Below are positions 1 through 5,576 of a DNA stretch of 10,742 bases, piece by piece. Each line of letters opens with the position of its first letter. The first letter of the stretch is position 1. Position numbers and translations under genes: made by a program. The notes beneath the pieces were generated by a model that worked only from the letters and a program-made list of their open reading frames with translations, ran no database searches and was not told the origin of the DNA. The stretch is from JAZDMK01 sp043800975 (lineage in GTDB: Bacteria > Bacteroidota > Bacteroidia > Bacteroidales > JAHJDW01). The stretch covers positions 1 to 10,742 of the forward strand of contig JAZDMK010000113.1 of assembly GCA_043800975.1 (NCBI GenBank), written 5' to 3'.

Positions 1-478
1 AAGCCAGTGTATCGGTAAAATTAAATGTAGCAACACGAGGATTGGTAGCAAGATCCACCTGACTGAAAAATCTTTCCGCCACCACATTGTTGGTTTGATT
101 TAAAACCTTAACAGTGAAATCCGTTTTCTGAGGAAAGAGCAAAGGCGCGACATTAATGCCTCTGAATACCACATCACCTGAAGCAGCAAAATTGGTAAGA
201 TCAACATTCGCTTCATACTGATTCCCGCTATTCTTGATAATACGTGCCTGCTGGGAATACCCAAAAGTGTATTGTGTATAATTTAAAATCTTAGGAATGC
301 TTTTCGAAAATTCAGAAATGAAATAATTGGAAATGATCTGACTTTCGTTGGTTGTTTGCTGATAATACTTCACCAGAAAACTTTCATTTTGTGTATTATC
401 GTACACAATCTGGTTTTGAGCCTGCAGATTGCACGATACGATTATTGCGGTCAGGGCAAAGAATAATTTCTTCGTCAT
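1..478 (-). CDS. Secreted protein of unknown function, N-terminal part (runs off left edge)
   Basis: An open frame reads from an ATG at 478 to the window edge without a stop, giving about 159 residues of a longer protein. Residues 1-20 form a clear Sec signal peptide: MTKK, then a hydrophobic core LFFALTAIIVS, then CNLQA before a likely cleavage at A|Q, a common Bacteroidota pattern. An alternative lipoprotein reading with the Cys at position 16 is weaker, because the residues before it (IVSC) are a poor lipobox and the cleavage site follows later. The mature part is rich in N, Q, T, F and V and looks like beta-rich exported protein, for example residues around DVVFRGINVAPLLFPQKTDF. I recognise no domain. 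The C-terminus, where a T9SS sorting domain might sit, is outside the window. A well-formed promoter lies 18-45 bp upstream of the start, which supports this start codon. Seen: ORF, signal peptide, promoter. Inferred: export. Confidence 0.8.
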   Translation of the reverse strand, partial: MTKKLFFALTAIIVSCNLQAQNQIVYDNTQNESFLVKYYQQTTNESQIISNYFISEFSKSIPKILNYTQYTFGYSQQARIIKNSGNQYEANVDLTNFAASGDVVFRGINVAPLLFPQKTDFTVKVLNQTNNVVAERFFSQVDLATNPRVATFNFTDTLA

Positions 479-495
479 AGTTTATTTATTTTTTA

Positions 496-523
496 CAAAT
501 GTAAGGAAAAGTCAGTATTTCAA
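496..523 (-). promoter_or_regulatory. Bacteroidota-type promoter for the secreted protein at 478
   Basis: On the minus strand the box TACATTTG (503 to 496) matches the Bacteroidota -7 consensus TAnnTTTG exactly. A TTG (523 to 521) lies 17 bp upstream, matching the -33 element and its usual spacing. The predicted transcript starts near 490, leaving a leader of about 12 nt before the ATG at 478. Confidence 0.7.
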
Positions 524-571
524 CTAACCCGTCATACTTCTTAGTCCACTCCTTTTTCCTAGAAGGGGAAT

Positions 572-600
572 AAAAAAAGCCGTGAATTTCTTCACGGCTT
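572..600 (-). terminator. Rho-independent terminator of the tRNA-Leu operon
   Basis: A perfect 10-bp inverted repeat (AAGCCGTGAA, loop of 4, TTCACGGCTT) occupies 577-600. On the minus strand it is followed by a run of seven T (578 down to 572). It starts five bases beyond the 3' end of the tRNA-Leu(GAG) gene, the expected position for a terminator of this tRNA transcript. Confidence 0.85.
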
Positions 601-604
601 CAGG

Positions 605-688
605 TGCCCAGAACAAGACTCGAACTTGCACACCAGTTAAGGCACTACCCCCTCAAAGTAGCGTGTCTACCAATTTCACCATCTGGGC
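605..688 (-). tRNA. tRNA-Leu (anticodon GAG)
   Basis: The minus strand gives an 84-nt class II tRNA. The acceptor stem is GCCCAGA/TCTGGGC with discriminator A. The D-arm contains the Leu-type AATTGGTAGACACGC. The anticodon stem is CTACT/GGTAG around loop TTGAGGG, so the anticodon is GAG, which reads CUC and CUU. There is a long variable arm, and the T-arm is GCAAG-TTCGAGT-CTTGT. The 3' CCA is not encoded (CCT follows the discriminator), so it must be added enzymatically. It is the second gene of a two-tRNA operon and lies 37 nt after tRNA-Leu(CAG). Confidence 0.95.
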
Positions 689-725
689 TAAAAATCAAAT
701 TTAAAATAACGTTCTCTTCTCTCAG

Positions 726-809
726 TGCCCGGAACAGGACTCGAACCTGCACAACCTTGCGATTACTAGTCCCTGAAACTAGCGCGTCTACCAATTCCGC
801 CATCCGGGC
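726..809 (-). tRNA. tRNA-Leu (anticodon CAG)
   Basis: The minus strand gives an 84-nt class II tRNA. The acceptor stem is GCCCGGA/TCCGGGC with discriminator A. The D-arm is of Leu type (GGAATTGGTAGACGCG). The anticodon stem is CTAGT/ACTAG around loop TTCAGGG, giving anticodon CAG, which reads CUG. There is a long variable arm, and the T-arm is GCAGG-TTCGAGT-CCTGT. CCA is not encoded. It is the first gene of the operon, and its 5' end lies 13 bp below the -7 promoter box. Confidence 0.95.
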
Positions 810-821
810 AAATTGGGATGG

Positions 822-851
822 CAAAAATACAACTTTTTGAAAACTATGAAA
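822..851 (-). promoter_or_regulatory. Promoter of the tRNA-Leu operon
   Basis: On the minus strand TATTTTTG (829 to 822) matches TAnnTTTG exactly. A TTTC (851 to 848), a plausible -33 element, lies 18 bp upstream. The tRNA 5' end is 13 bp downstream, consistent with a short processed leader. Confidence 0.65.
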
Positions 852-870
852 GAATATTTTCATAATTTTA
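836..870 (+). promoter_or_regulatory. Candidate promoter of the DUF4301 gene, overlapping the tRNA promoter
   Basis: TTTG at 836-839 and TAATTTTA at 863-870 (one mismatch to TAnnTTTG) are separated by 23 bp, at the upper end of usual spacing. The start codon follows at 889. Its -33 element would lie inside the spacer of the divergent tRNA promoter, so the two could compete. This is weaker than the exact boxes elsewhere in the window. Confidence 0.35.
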
Positions 871-888
871 TCGCATTAAGCGATTTTT

Positions 889-2415
889 ATGGCAAAACTA
901 CCTTTCCTGAATGATAAAGACTGCGCCCTGCTGGAACGCAAAGGAATCACAGAATCTGAACTAACAAGGCAGCTGAACTGCTTTGCATCGGGCTTTCCTT
1001 TCATCAATCTGGATAAACCCGCTACAGCAAATGATGGAATTCTTCGCTTCAGTGATGCGGAAACCGATAATCTCATTGCTTTTTACAATCAGAAAAACAC
1101 AGGAAGCCTGAGTCAGACGAAGTTTGTTCCCGCTTCGGGCGCTGCTACGCGTATGTTTAAAAATTTATTTTCCTATCTGGAAGCGCTTGATAAAAAAGAA
1201 GAAGCTCAGGACAAGGGTTTCTATTCTCCAAATTATACATTTGAAAACATTCGTCAGTTTGCTTTTTATGATGATCTGAAAAAAGCAGTGGCTATGTGCG
1301 GGCATGATCTTGAGAAATGTGTTGCTGAAAAAAATCACAAACTCATTCTCGAATGTCTGCTGAATAATGAGCATATGAGTTATGCTTCTCTTCCCAAGGG
1401 ACTGCTTAAGTTTCATCGTTACGGAACGTATTCAAGAACGGCTGTGGAAGAACATCTGGCCGAAGGTGCACAGCACGCTTGTGATGCCAATGGATTGGTG
1501 AAAATTCATTTCACTGTTTCACCTGAACATCTGGATGGTTTTAAGAAACTGGTTGAAAAAGTAAAGCCGGTGTATGAAGAAAAATTAATTGTACAGTTTG
1601 ATATTTCTTTTTCTATTCAAAAAGAATCCACCGACACGTTGGCTGTGGATATGAACAATGAACCCTTCCGCGAAAAAAACGGGACGCTGCATTTCAGGCC
1701 CGCAGGGCATGGTGCGCTGCTGGATAATTTGCAGGACATCGATGCGGATATTATTTTTCTGAAAAACATTGACAACATTGTTCCCGACAGACTGCGTGAA
1801 ACCACGGTAAAGTATAAAAAAGTACTGGCCGGTTTTCTCTGCAAAATGAATGATGAAATTAAAAAGCATTTGTTATTGCTGGATTCTGGGAAGTATACGA
1901 ATGCAGATCTGAACGCCGCTGTTCAGTTTTGTAAAAAAGAATTAGGTGTTGAAGTTACCATTTCTGCCGAAGCGATACGTTCCGCTTTGAACCGCCCTGT
2001 GCGGGTTTGCGGGATGGTGAAAAATGAAGGCGAACCAGGAGGCGGACCTTTCTGGGTGAAAGATTCTTCGGGAAATATTTCTTTACAGATTGTGGAATCC
2101 TCGCAGGTGAACATGAAAGATGAAGCACAGAAAAATATTTTTTCGGGTGCCACACATTTTAACCCGGTGGATATTGTTTGTACAACGCTCGACTATAAAG
2201 GAAATGCTTTTGATCTGACAAAATTCCGTGATCAGAACACGGGCTTTATTTCTGTGAAATCAAAAGACGGACGCGACCTGAAAGCGATGGAACTTCCCGG
2301 CCTGTGGAACGGAGCCATGGCGGGATGGATCACCTTTTTTGTGGAAGTGCCATTGGCAACTTTTAATCCGGTAAAGATGATCAATGATTTGCTGAAGAAG
2401 GAGCATCAGGCTTGA
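889..2415 (+). CDS. DUF4301 family protein, nucleotidyltransferase-like
   Basis: This 508-residue cytoplasmic protein has no signal peptide or membrane segment. The N-terminus (ERKGITESELTRQLNCF, then SGFPFINLDKPATANDGI) is what I recognise as DUF4301, a Bacteroidota family of about this length with no assigned function. Three segments resemble sugar-phosphate uridylyltransferases of the GT-A fold. PASGAATRMFK (81-91) looks like the GGxGTR nucleotide loop. RPAGHGALLDNL (270-281) looks like the PxGNGG motif of UDP-HexNAc pyrophosphorylases. FLKNIDNIVPD (290-300) looks like their xVDNxL motif. A glycine-rich GEPGGGPFWV (381-390) follows. The resemblance to pyrophosphorylases is my inference from motifs and no activity is shown. 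The start is firm, because an in-frame TAA lies at 877-879 and ATG 889 is the first start after it. It is divergent from the tRNA operon and convergent with the lipoprotein gene, 39 bp away, so it is likely monocistronic. Confidence 0.85.
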   Translation: MAKLPFLNDKDCALLERKGITESELTRQLNCFASGFPFINLDKPATANDGILRFSDAETDNLIAFYNQKNTGSLSQTKFVPASGAATRMFKNLFSYLEALDKKEEAQDKGFYSPNYTFENIRQFAFYDDLKKAVAMCGHDLEKCVAEKNHKLILECLLNNEHMSYASLPKGLLKFHRYGTYSRTAVEEHLAEGAQHACDANGLVKIHFTVSPEHLDGFKKLVEKVKPVYEEKLIVQFDISFSIQKESTDTLAVDMNNEPFREKNGTLHFRPAGHGALLDNLQDIDADIIFLKNIDNIVPDRLRETTVKYKKVLAGFLCKMNDEIKKHLLLLDSGKYTNADLNAAVQFCKKELGVEVTISAEAIRSALNRPVRVCGMVKNEGEPGGGPFWVKDSSGNISLQIVESSQVNMKDEAQKNIFSGATHFNPVDIVCTTLDYKGNAFDLTKFRDQNTGFISVKSKDGRDLKAMELPGLWNGAMAGWITFFVEVPLATFNPVKMINDLLKKEHQA

Positions 2416-2454
2416 TAATTTGTAGGCACTCAATACAACTGGTTATTTTTTTTT

Positions 2455-2991
2455 TTACTTTGCATCAATAAAAACAGGGTTTTGTGCTTTAGGTAACTTT
2501 ATCTTGTCACTCAGATTTGGAAATAATTCTTTAATCTGTTTTATGTTACTTTTTGAAGTATCAAAAAAATACCAATTTTTTCCATCATCAATAGAAATTG
2601 CAATCAATGTTGATTTCATTAAAAACACCCCATTAGGCACTTTCATGGTTATTGTCTCTGATAGTGTGCATTGAAGTTCATTTAAACAAGAAATAATTTT
2701 GCTTGGCTTTCCAAACTCAAGATTAATAAAAGCCATTCCTTTAGAATCCATATCTTCCATCCCCTTTTCCATCGCTTCCGATAATTTTTCTTGACCACCT
2801 GCCATTTCAGCAATTTTGGGATGTGTGAATTTAAAGAAAGATTTATAGTCCTTTTTTAAAAGAAACTGCCCCATAGTTTCAGCTTGTTCTACTACAATCT
2901 TTTTATAAGCAGTTTTGCAACCTAAAAGAAATTGCTGACTACAGCAGGCAAAAATTATCAGAATTACAAATAAAATCGACTTAGCTTTCAT
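2455..2991 (-). CDS. Putative lipoprotein of unknown function
   Basis: The product has 178 residues. The N-terminus MKAKSILFVILIIFACCSQQ is a strong hydrophobic signal. It leads to FLLGC with Cys25 as a plausible lipidation site (L-L-G-C lipobox); Cys16 and Cys17 are alternatives. The mature part starts with an amphipathic helix (VVEQAETMGQFLLKKDYKSFFKFTHPKIAEMAGG). It continues with beta-like stretches that include TLSETITMKVPNGVF and a DDGKNWYFFDTS segment near the C-terminus. That order (helix, 'exposed to x time step' helix, then strands) is reminiscent of NTF2/SnoaL-like folds, but I cannot assign a family. The start lies 27 bp after the stop of the preceding minus-strand gene, and I see no exact TAnnTTTG box in that gap (the nearest, TAATTTG, is one base short). 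It is therefore probably the last gene of the operon that begins at 5232. The stop abuts an 11-base homopolymer of T on the plus strand (2446-2456). Confidence 0.75.
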   Translation of the reverse strand: MKAKSILFVILIIFACCSQQFLLGCKTAYKKIVVEQAETMGQFLLKKDYKSFFKFTHPKIAEMAGGQEKLSEAMEKGMEDMDSKGMAFINLEFGKPSKIISCLNELQCTLSETITMKVPNGVFLMKSTLIAISIDDGKNWYFFDTSKSNIKQIKELFPNLSDKIKLPKAQNPVFIDAK

Positions 2992-3018
2992 AAATGAATT
3001 TTTAATATTTGATACAAA

Positions 3019-4461
3019 TTACTCAACCCCTTTCTCCTTATCATCCTTAAACTTTTTCTTTCGCAGCACATCACCATCTTCGGTGAAGTATTTCCATTTT
3101 TTTTCGCGCTGGCCATCTTTGTATTTGCCTTCCAGCTTCAGGTTTCCTGAGGGGAAGAAGAATTGTGCATTGCCATCGGCTAAGCCGTCTTTATAAGGAA
3201 TAAGGGCCTTTCGGGCACCATTGTCATAAAATTCTTTGTAATCGCCCACTATCTTTTCTTCTTCCAGCTTCACTTCTGCACGCCGGGTTTCATTCTCGTA
3301 ATAGAAAGTGGCAAGGCCCTCGGCTTTTCCTTCTTTGTAATTTACTGCCGATTTTATTTTACCGCTTTCGTAGTAAGTACGGCACAAACCGTCGAGCTTA
3401 CCTTCTTTTACTTTGTATTCATACTGCAGATTTCCGTTCTGGTATTTGGTTTTGAATTCACCGTCTTCGCTCAGCTGTTCGGCTGTGAGCACAGGCTTGA
3501 AAGAGAGTGATTCGATTTCTTTGCTCATCAAATCGTTTTCAGCGGTTGTCACTTTTTCCAGATCATCGAGGTTTCCTTCGGGTGCTTCGAAATCAGCAAT
3601 CAAACGTGTATCGAACATCTTTCCGGTTGCATTCAGCTGGAAGCCCACACGCGCAAAACTTGCAATGTGCTCACGATTTTTGCGGATTGAGAGTTTTGTA
3701 TCCTTATCGGAATAATACCAGAGATAGGTATACATCTTCGGCATTTGCAGGAAGATGCTCACGTTGGCCGCTTCATTAAAACCGCCCACAAAACGCATGA
3801 ACTTTGTGTTTCGCGAAAGTGTTTTCCCCATGATGTAATTGTCGATGACGCTCATCAGCATTTCGGGTGTGTTGCTGAATACAACATAATCGTCAATGTA
3901 TGTGAAGTAGGGTTTGTCAATTTTATCAAACAGCTTTCCGAGGAACAACCTGAAAAATCCTTTTATGTTTAAATAATTAATTTCATACTCCTTATGGGTA
4001 ACCGCCTGAAATTTCGCAGGTGTGCGGCGTTTGATCTGGCGCATCAGGTGTCCCATTCCTTCCTTAGCATCATTGATATCGCTGGCATGAACGGCAATTA
4101 CAGCTTCCTTGCTGTCGGTAGTTCCCGAAGGTCGCAACATGGCCATGGCAATTTCATTTCCGATCCAGCCAAAGAAATCATCTTTCAAACTGATCTTTAA
4201 ATATTTTTCTACTTTGGAAATTCGTTTTGCATAGCCCTCATAGTCGTCATTTTCGCGGGCAAACTCTTTCTGCAGGTTATCGTAGAATTTAATAAATTCT
4301 TTAAACGTCAATGAAAAATACATGGCGGTTTCATCGGGCATTACTTCAAAAGCGCCCATCTTAGCAGGCGTTATATCAAGCATTGCTTTCAGATACGATG
4401 CCGTACTGTCGTTCACATTCGTCCAACCTTTCAGGCTCAGGCGCTCGCTTTCCAGCTTCAT
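3019..4461 (-). CDS. C-terminal part of a DUF3352-like/MORN-repeat protein, downstream of an in-frame TAG
   Basis: This 480-residue ORF begins at the first ATG after an in-frame stop at 4474-4476. It has no signal peptide and starts in the middle of a fold. Residues 1-320 (KLESERLSLKGWTNVNDST, then MPDETAMYFSLTFKEF and a long alpha/beta region) continue the DUF3352-like domain whose first half lies in the upstream ORF. Residues 339-478 hold about six MORN-type repeats of the MORN_2 variant with a 24-residue period. Their starts are near 339 (YQNGNLQYEY), 363 (YYESGKIKSA), 387, 411 (FYDNGARKAL), 435 (FFPSGNLKLE) and 458. Such proteins are often labelled 'YwqK family antitoxin' from the repeats alone. 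No toxin gene is next to it here and I would not infer a toxin-antitoxin pair. If translated separately it would stay in the cytoplasm and probably misfold. It is more likely the second half of one protein (see the 3019-5232 entry). Confidence 0.7.
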   Translation of the reverse strand: MKLESERLSLKGWTNVNDSTASYLKAMLDITPAKMGAFEVMPDETAMYFSLTFKEFIKFYDNLQKEFARENDDYEGYAKRISKVEKYLKISLKDDFFGWIGNEIAMAMLRPSGTTDSKEAVIAVHASDINDAKEGMGHLMRQIKRRTPAKFQAVTHKEYEINYLNIKGFFRLFLGKLFDKIDKPYFTYIDDYVVFSNTPEMLMSVIDNYIMGKTLSRNTKFMRFVGGFNEAANVSIFLQMPKMYTYLWYYSDKDTKLSIRKNREHIASFARVGFQLNATGKMFDTRLIADFEAPEGNLDDLEKVTTAENDLMSKEIESLSFKPVLTAEQLSEDGEFKTKYQNGNLQYEYKVKEGKLDGLCRTYYESGKIKSAVNYKEGKAEGLATFYYENETRRAEVKLEEEKIVGDYKEFYDNGARKALIPYKDGLADGNAQFFFPSGNLKLEGKYKDGQREKKWKYFTEDGDVLRKKKFKDDKEKGVE

Positions 4462-4473
4462 TGCGAGTGATGA

Positions 4474-5232
4474 CTAGAAGAGAGATTTACTCAACTCCTT
4501 CGCATTTTCACCGGGATCGGTCATGTAACAATAGAGATATTTCTCCAGCATTTTGTAATTCACTTTCACACTGAAAAGGTTTTCTCCAATTTTTTTATTC
4601 ACATCGTGAAACTCTGTATTACCTGTCAGACCTGGTTTATCCGTATCCATTTCTTTGATGGACTTTTCAATAATTCCTGCATTGTAACTTCCCACCAAAA
4701 GATTATCGGCAAAATAGAGGTAGATAATTTCTCCTGTTTCAGCATCAGTAAGCTCTGATATTTCTATACCATCGAAATCACGGTACTTTAAACTGTAGCC
4801 AAATTGTTTAACCAGTGTGCTGATATAATCTTTCAAAAAAGAAATCTTCGAACCGCGTTTCATATCCACCACAAAAAGAAAATCATAATCATTCTGCGAA
4901 ATCATATGAGCGGAAACAAGCAGCCTGCGGCCACCCATCATACTGCTGACAGTGGAATTGTTTTTAATCAGCGAATCGAGAATGGATGCACTTTCATTGA
5001 CATCGGCAAAATATTCATTCGTCTTGAGGCTGGTCCACATCTGGCTTTTGCTGATCTGACTCCACCCTTCAGTGAGGTCCTCGGTTTCAATCACGAACAC
5101 GGCATCCTTGGGAACTACGCTGTAGGGATCGCGCGTACCATAGCCTGTGAGAAAATACCAGGCAAGAAATGCAATCACTCCTGCAATGATGAGGAGAAAA
5201 ATCCAGACAAGAATTTTACGAAGACGTTTCAT
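4474..5232 (-). CDS. N-terminal part of a DUF3352-like membrane-anchored protein, ending at an in-frame TAG
   Basis: The ATG at 5232 starts MKRLRKILVW followed by one transmembrane helix (about residues 8-29, IFLLIIAGVIAFLAWYFL). The protein is therefore anchored with a short basic cytoplasmic tail and its bulk outside the inner membrane. Residues about 36-50 (YSVVPKDAVFVIETED) are a typical opening of DUF3352-like proteins of Bacteroidota, whose function is unknown. A longer form starting at the TTG at 5253 is possible on paper, but its extra codons overlap the promoter box at 5251-5258, so 5232 is preferred. The product is 252 residues and stops in ELSKSLF, mid-domain. It would lack the second half of the domain and the MORN repeats that continue in frame after the stop. 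It is the first gene of a probable operon running to 2455. Confidence 0.7.
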   Translation of the reverse strand: MKRLRKILVWIFLLIIAGVIAFLAWYFLTGYGTRDPYSVVPKDAVFVIETEDLTEGWSQISKSQMWTSLKTNEYFADVNESASILDSLIKNNSTVSSMMGGRRLLVSAHMISQNDYDFLFVVDMKRGSKISFLKDYISTLVKQFGYSLKYRDFDGIEISELTDAETGEIIYLYFADNLLVGSYNAGIIEKSIKEMDTDKPGLTGNTEFHDVNKKIGENLFSVKVNYKMLEKYLYCYMTDPGENAKELSKSLF

Positions 5233-5250
5233 AGGATATAGAATTTGAAT

Positions 5251-5258
5251 CAAAAATA
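5251..5258 (-). promoter_or_regulatory. -7 box upstream of the DUF3352-like operon
   Basis: On the minus strand TATTTTTG (5258 to 5251) matches TAnnTTTG exactly, 18 bp before the ATG at 5232. I see no clear TTTG at the -33 distance; the upstream stretch is a T-run followed by purine-rich repeat sequence. The position favours the short start of the gene. Confidence 0.55.
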
Positions 5259-5268
5259 ATAAAAAAAA

Positions 5269-5436
5269 GTCGGAAGACCGCAGACGGAAGACCGAAATGA
5301 AAAAAAGTCAGAAGACAGAAGTTGGAAGTTGGAAGAAAATTTTGCAAGCAGCTGCTTTCACTTTGCGTTCTTAGCGTCTCTGCGTGAAACAAAACTGACA
5401 GAAGACCGATCCGTCGCGGCGGACAGAAGACAGAAA
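5269..5436. repeat. Degenerate intergenic repeat sequence (GAAGACCG/GAAGTTGG words)
   Basis: This noncoding stretch is built from recurring short words: GGAAGACCG at 5272-5280 and again at 5286-5294, CAGAAGACAGAA at 5309-5320 and 5424-5435, GAAGTTGGAAGTTGGAAG at 5318-5335, and AGAAGACCGAT at 5400-5410. Inside it, 5361-5390 is a separate word running from CTTTGCGTTCTTAGCGTC to GCGTGAAAC. A near-palindrome TCCGTCG/CGGCGGA sits at 5410-5423. I recognise this kind of text as common filler between genes in Bacteroidota. No protein is supported here; the ORF on the minus strand (5216-5491) is a translation of the repeats. Confidence 0.6.
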
Positions 5437-5445
5437 TAGATTTCA

Positions 5446-5542
5446 TTTTAACACATAGGCACATAGAAAATGCACACATAGGCAAATACAATTTTGCAAA
5501 AGATTATGTGTCTATGTTTTCCTATGATTCTATGTGTTAAAA
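5446..5542. repeat. 97-bp inverted-repeat element (AACACATAG family)
   Basis: Perfect 13-bp terminal inverted repeats, TTTTAACACATAG at 5446-5458 and CTATGTGTTAAAA at 5530-5542, bound a 97-bp unit. The interior repeats variants of ACATAG (GCACATAG, CACACATAGG, and in the other orientation TATGTGTCTATG, CCTATGATTC), so the whole unit can fold into one long imperfect hairpin. It starts 34 bp beyond the stop of the MATE gene and could act as a transcript end or RNA-stability element for it. That role is inference. There is no ORF inside. Confidence 0.65.
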
Positions 5543-5576
5543 ATTTTGAAACAGGAAGTTTCTTATCAACTTATAC

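Larger units (their letters stand above)
3019..5232 (-). pseudogene. Single DUF3352-like/MORN gene interrupted by an in-frame amber codon
   Basis: The two ORFs at 4474-5232 and 3019-4461 are in the same frame. They are separated only by TAG (4476 to 4474) and four sense codons (TCA TCA CTC GCA) before the next ATG. There is no frameshift. Replacing TAG with any sense codon gives one 737-residue protein: N-terminal membrane anchor, DUF3352-like extracytoplasmic domain, then MORN_2 repeats. The amber codon is one base away from CAG, AAG, GAG, TGG, TTG, TCG, TAC and TAT. TAG also ends the methyltransferase gene at 7679-7681 in a normal way, so genome-wide amber recoding is unlikely. The choices are a recent nonsense mutation, a sequencing or assembly error, or programmed readthrough. 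The rest of the frame is intact, which fits a recent event or an error best. Confidence 0.65.

Noticed and set aside
604..863. Overlapping ORFs on both strands across the tRNA genes, including one reading MAELVDALVSGTSNRKVVQVR
   Set aside because: These are translations of the tRNA-Leu genes and their complements, a well-known artefact; the tRNA structures explain the sequence fully.
2415..2456. Possible intrinsic terminator between the convergent genes at 2415 and 2455
   Set aside because: The only hairpin I can draw (ATAA/TTAT with TTGT/ACAA and bulges) is weak and A/T-rich. The 11-base T-run is real, but a stable stem is missing.
3019..4461. MORN_2 repeats read as a YwqK-type antitoxin
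   Set aside because: That label comes from the repeat domain alone. There is no neighbouring toxin gene, and the ORF is the second half of a membrane-anchored protein.
5216..5491. 91-residue minus-strand ORF containing FHAETLRTQSE
   Set aside because: It translates intergenic repeat words, overlaps the promoter of the DUF3352-like gene, and has the composition of repeat text and not of a protein.
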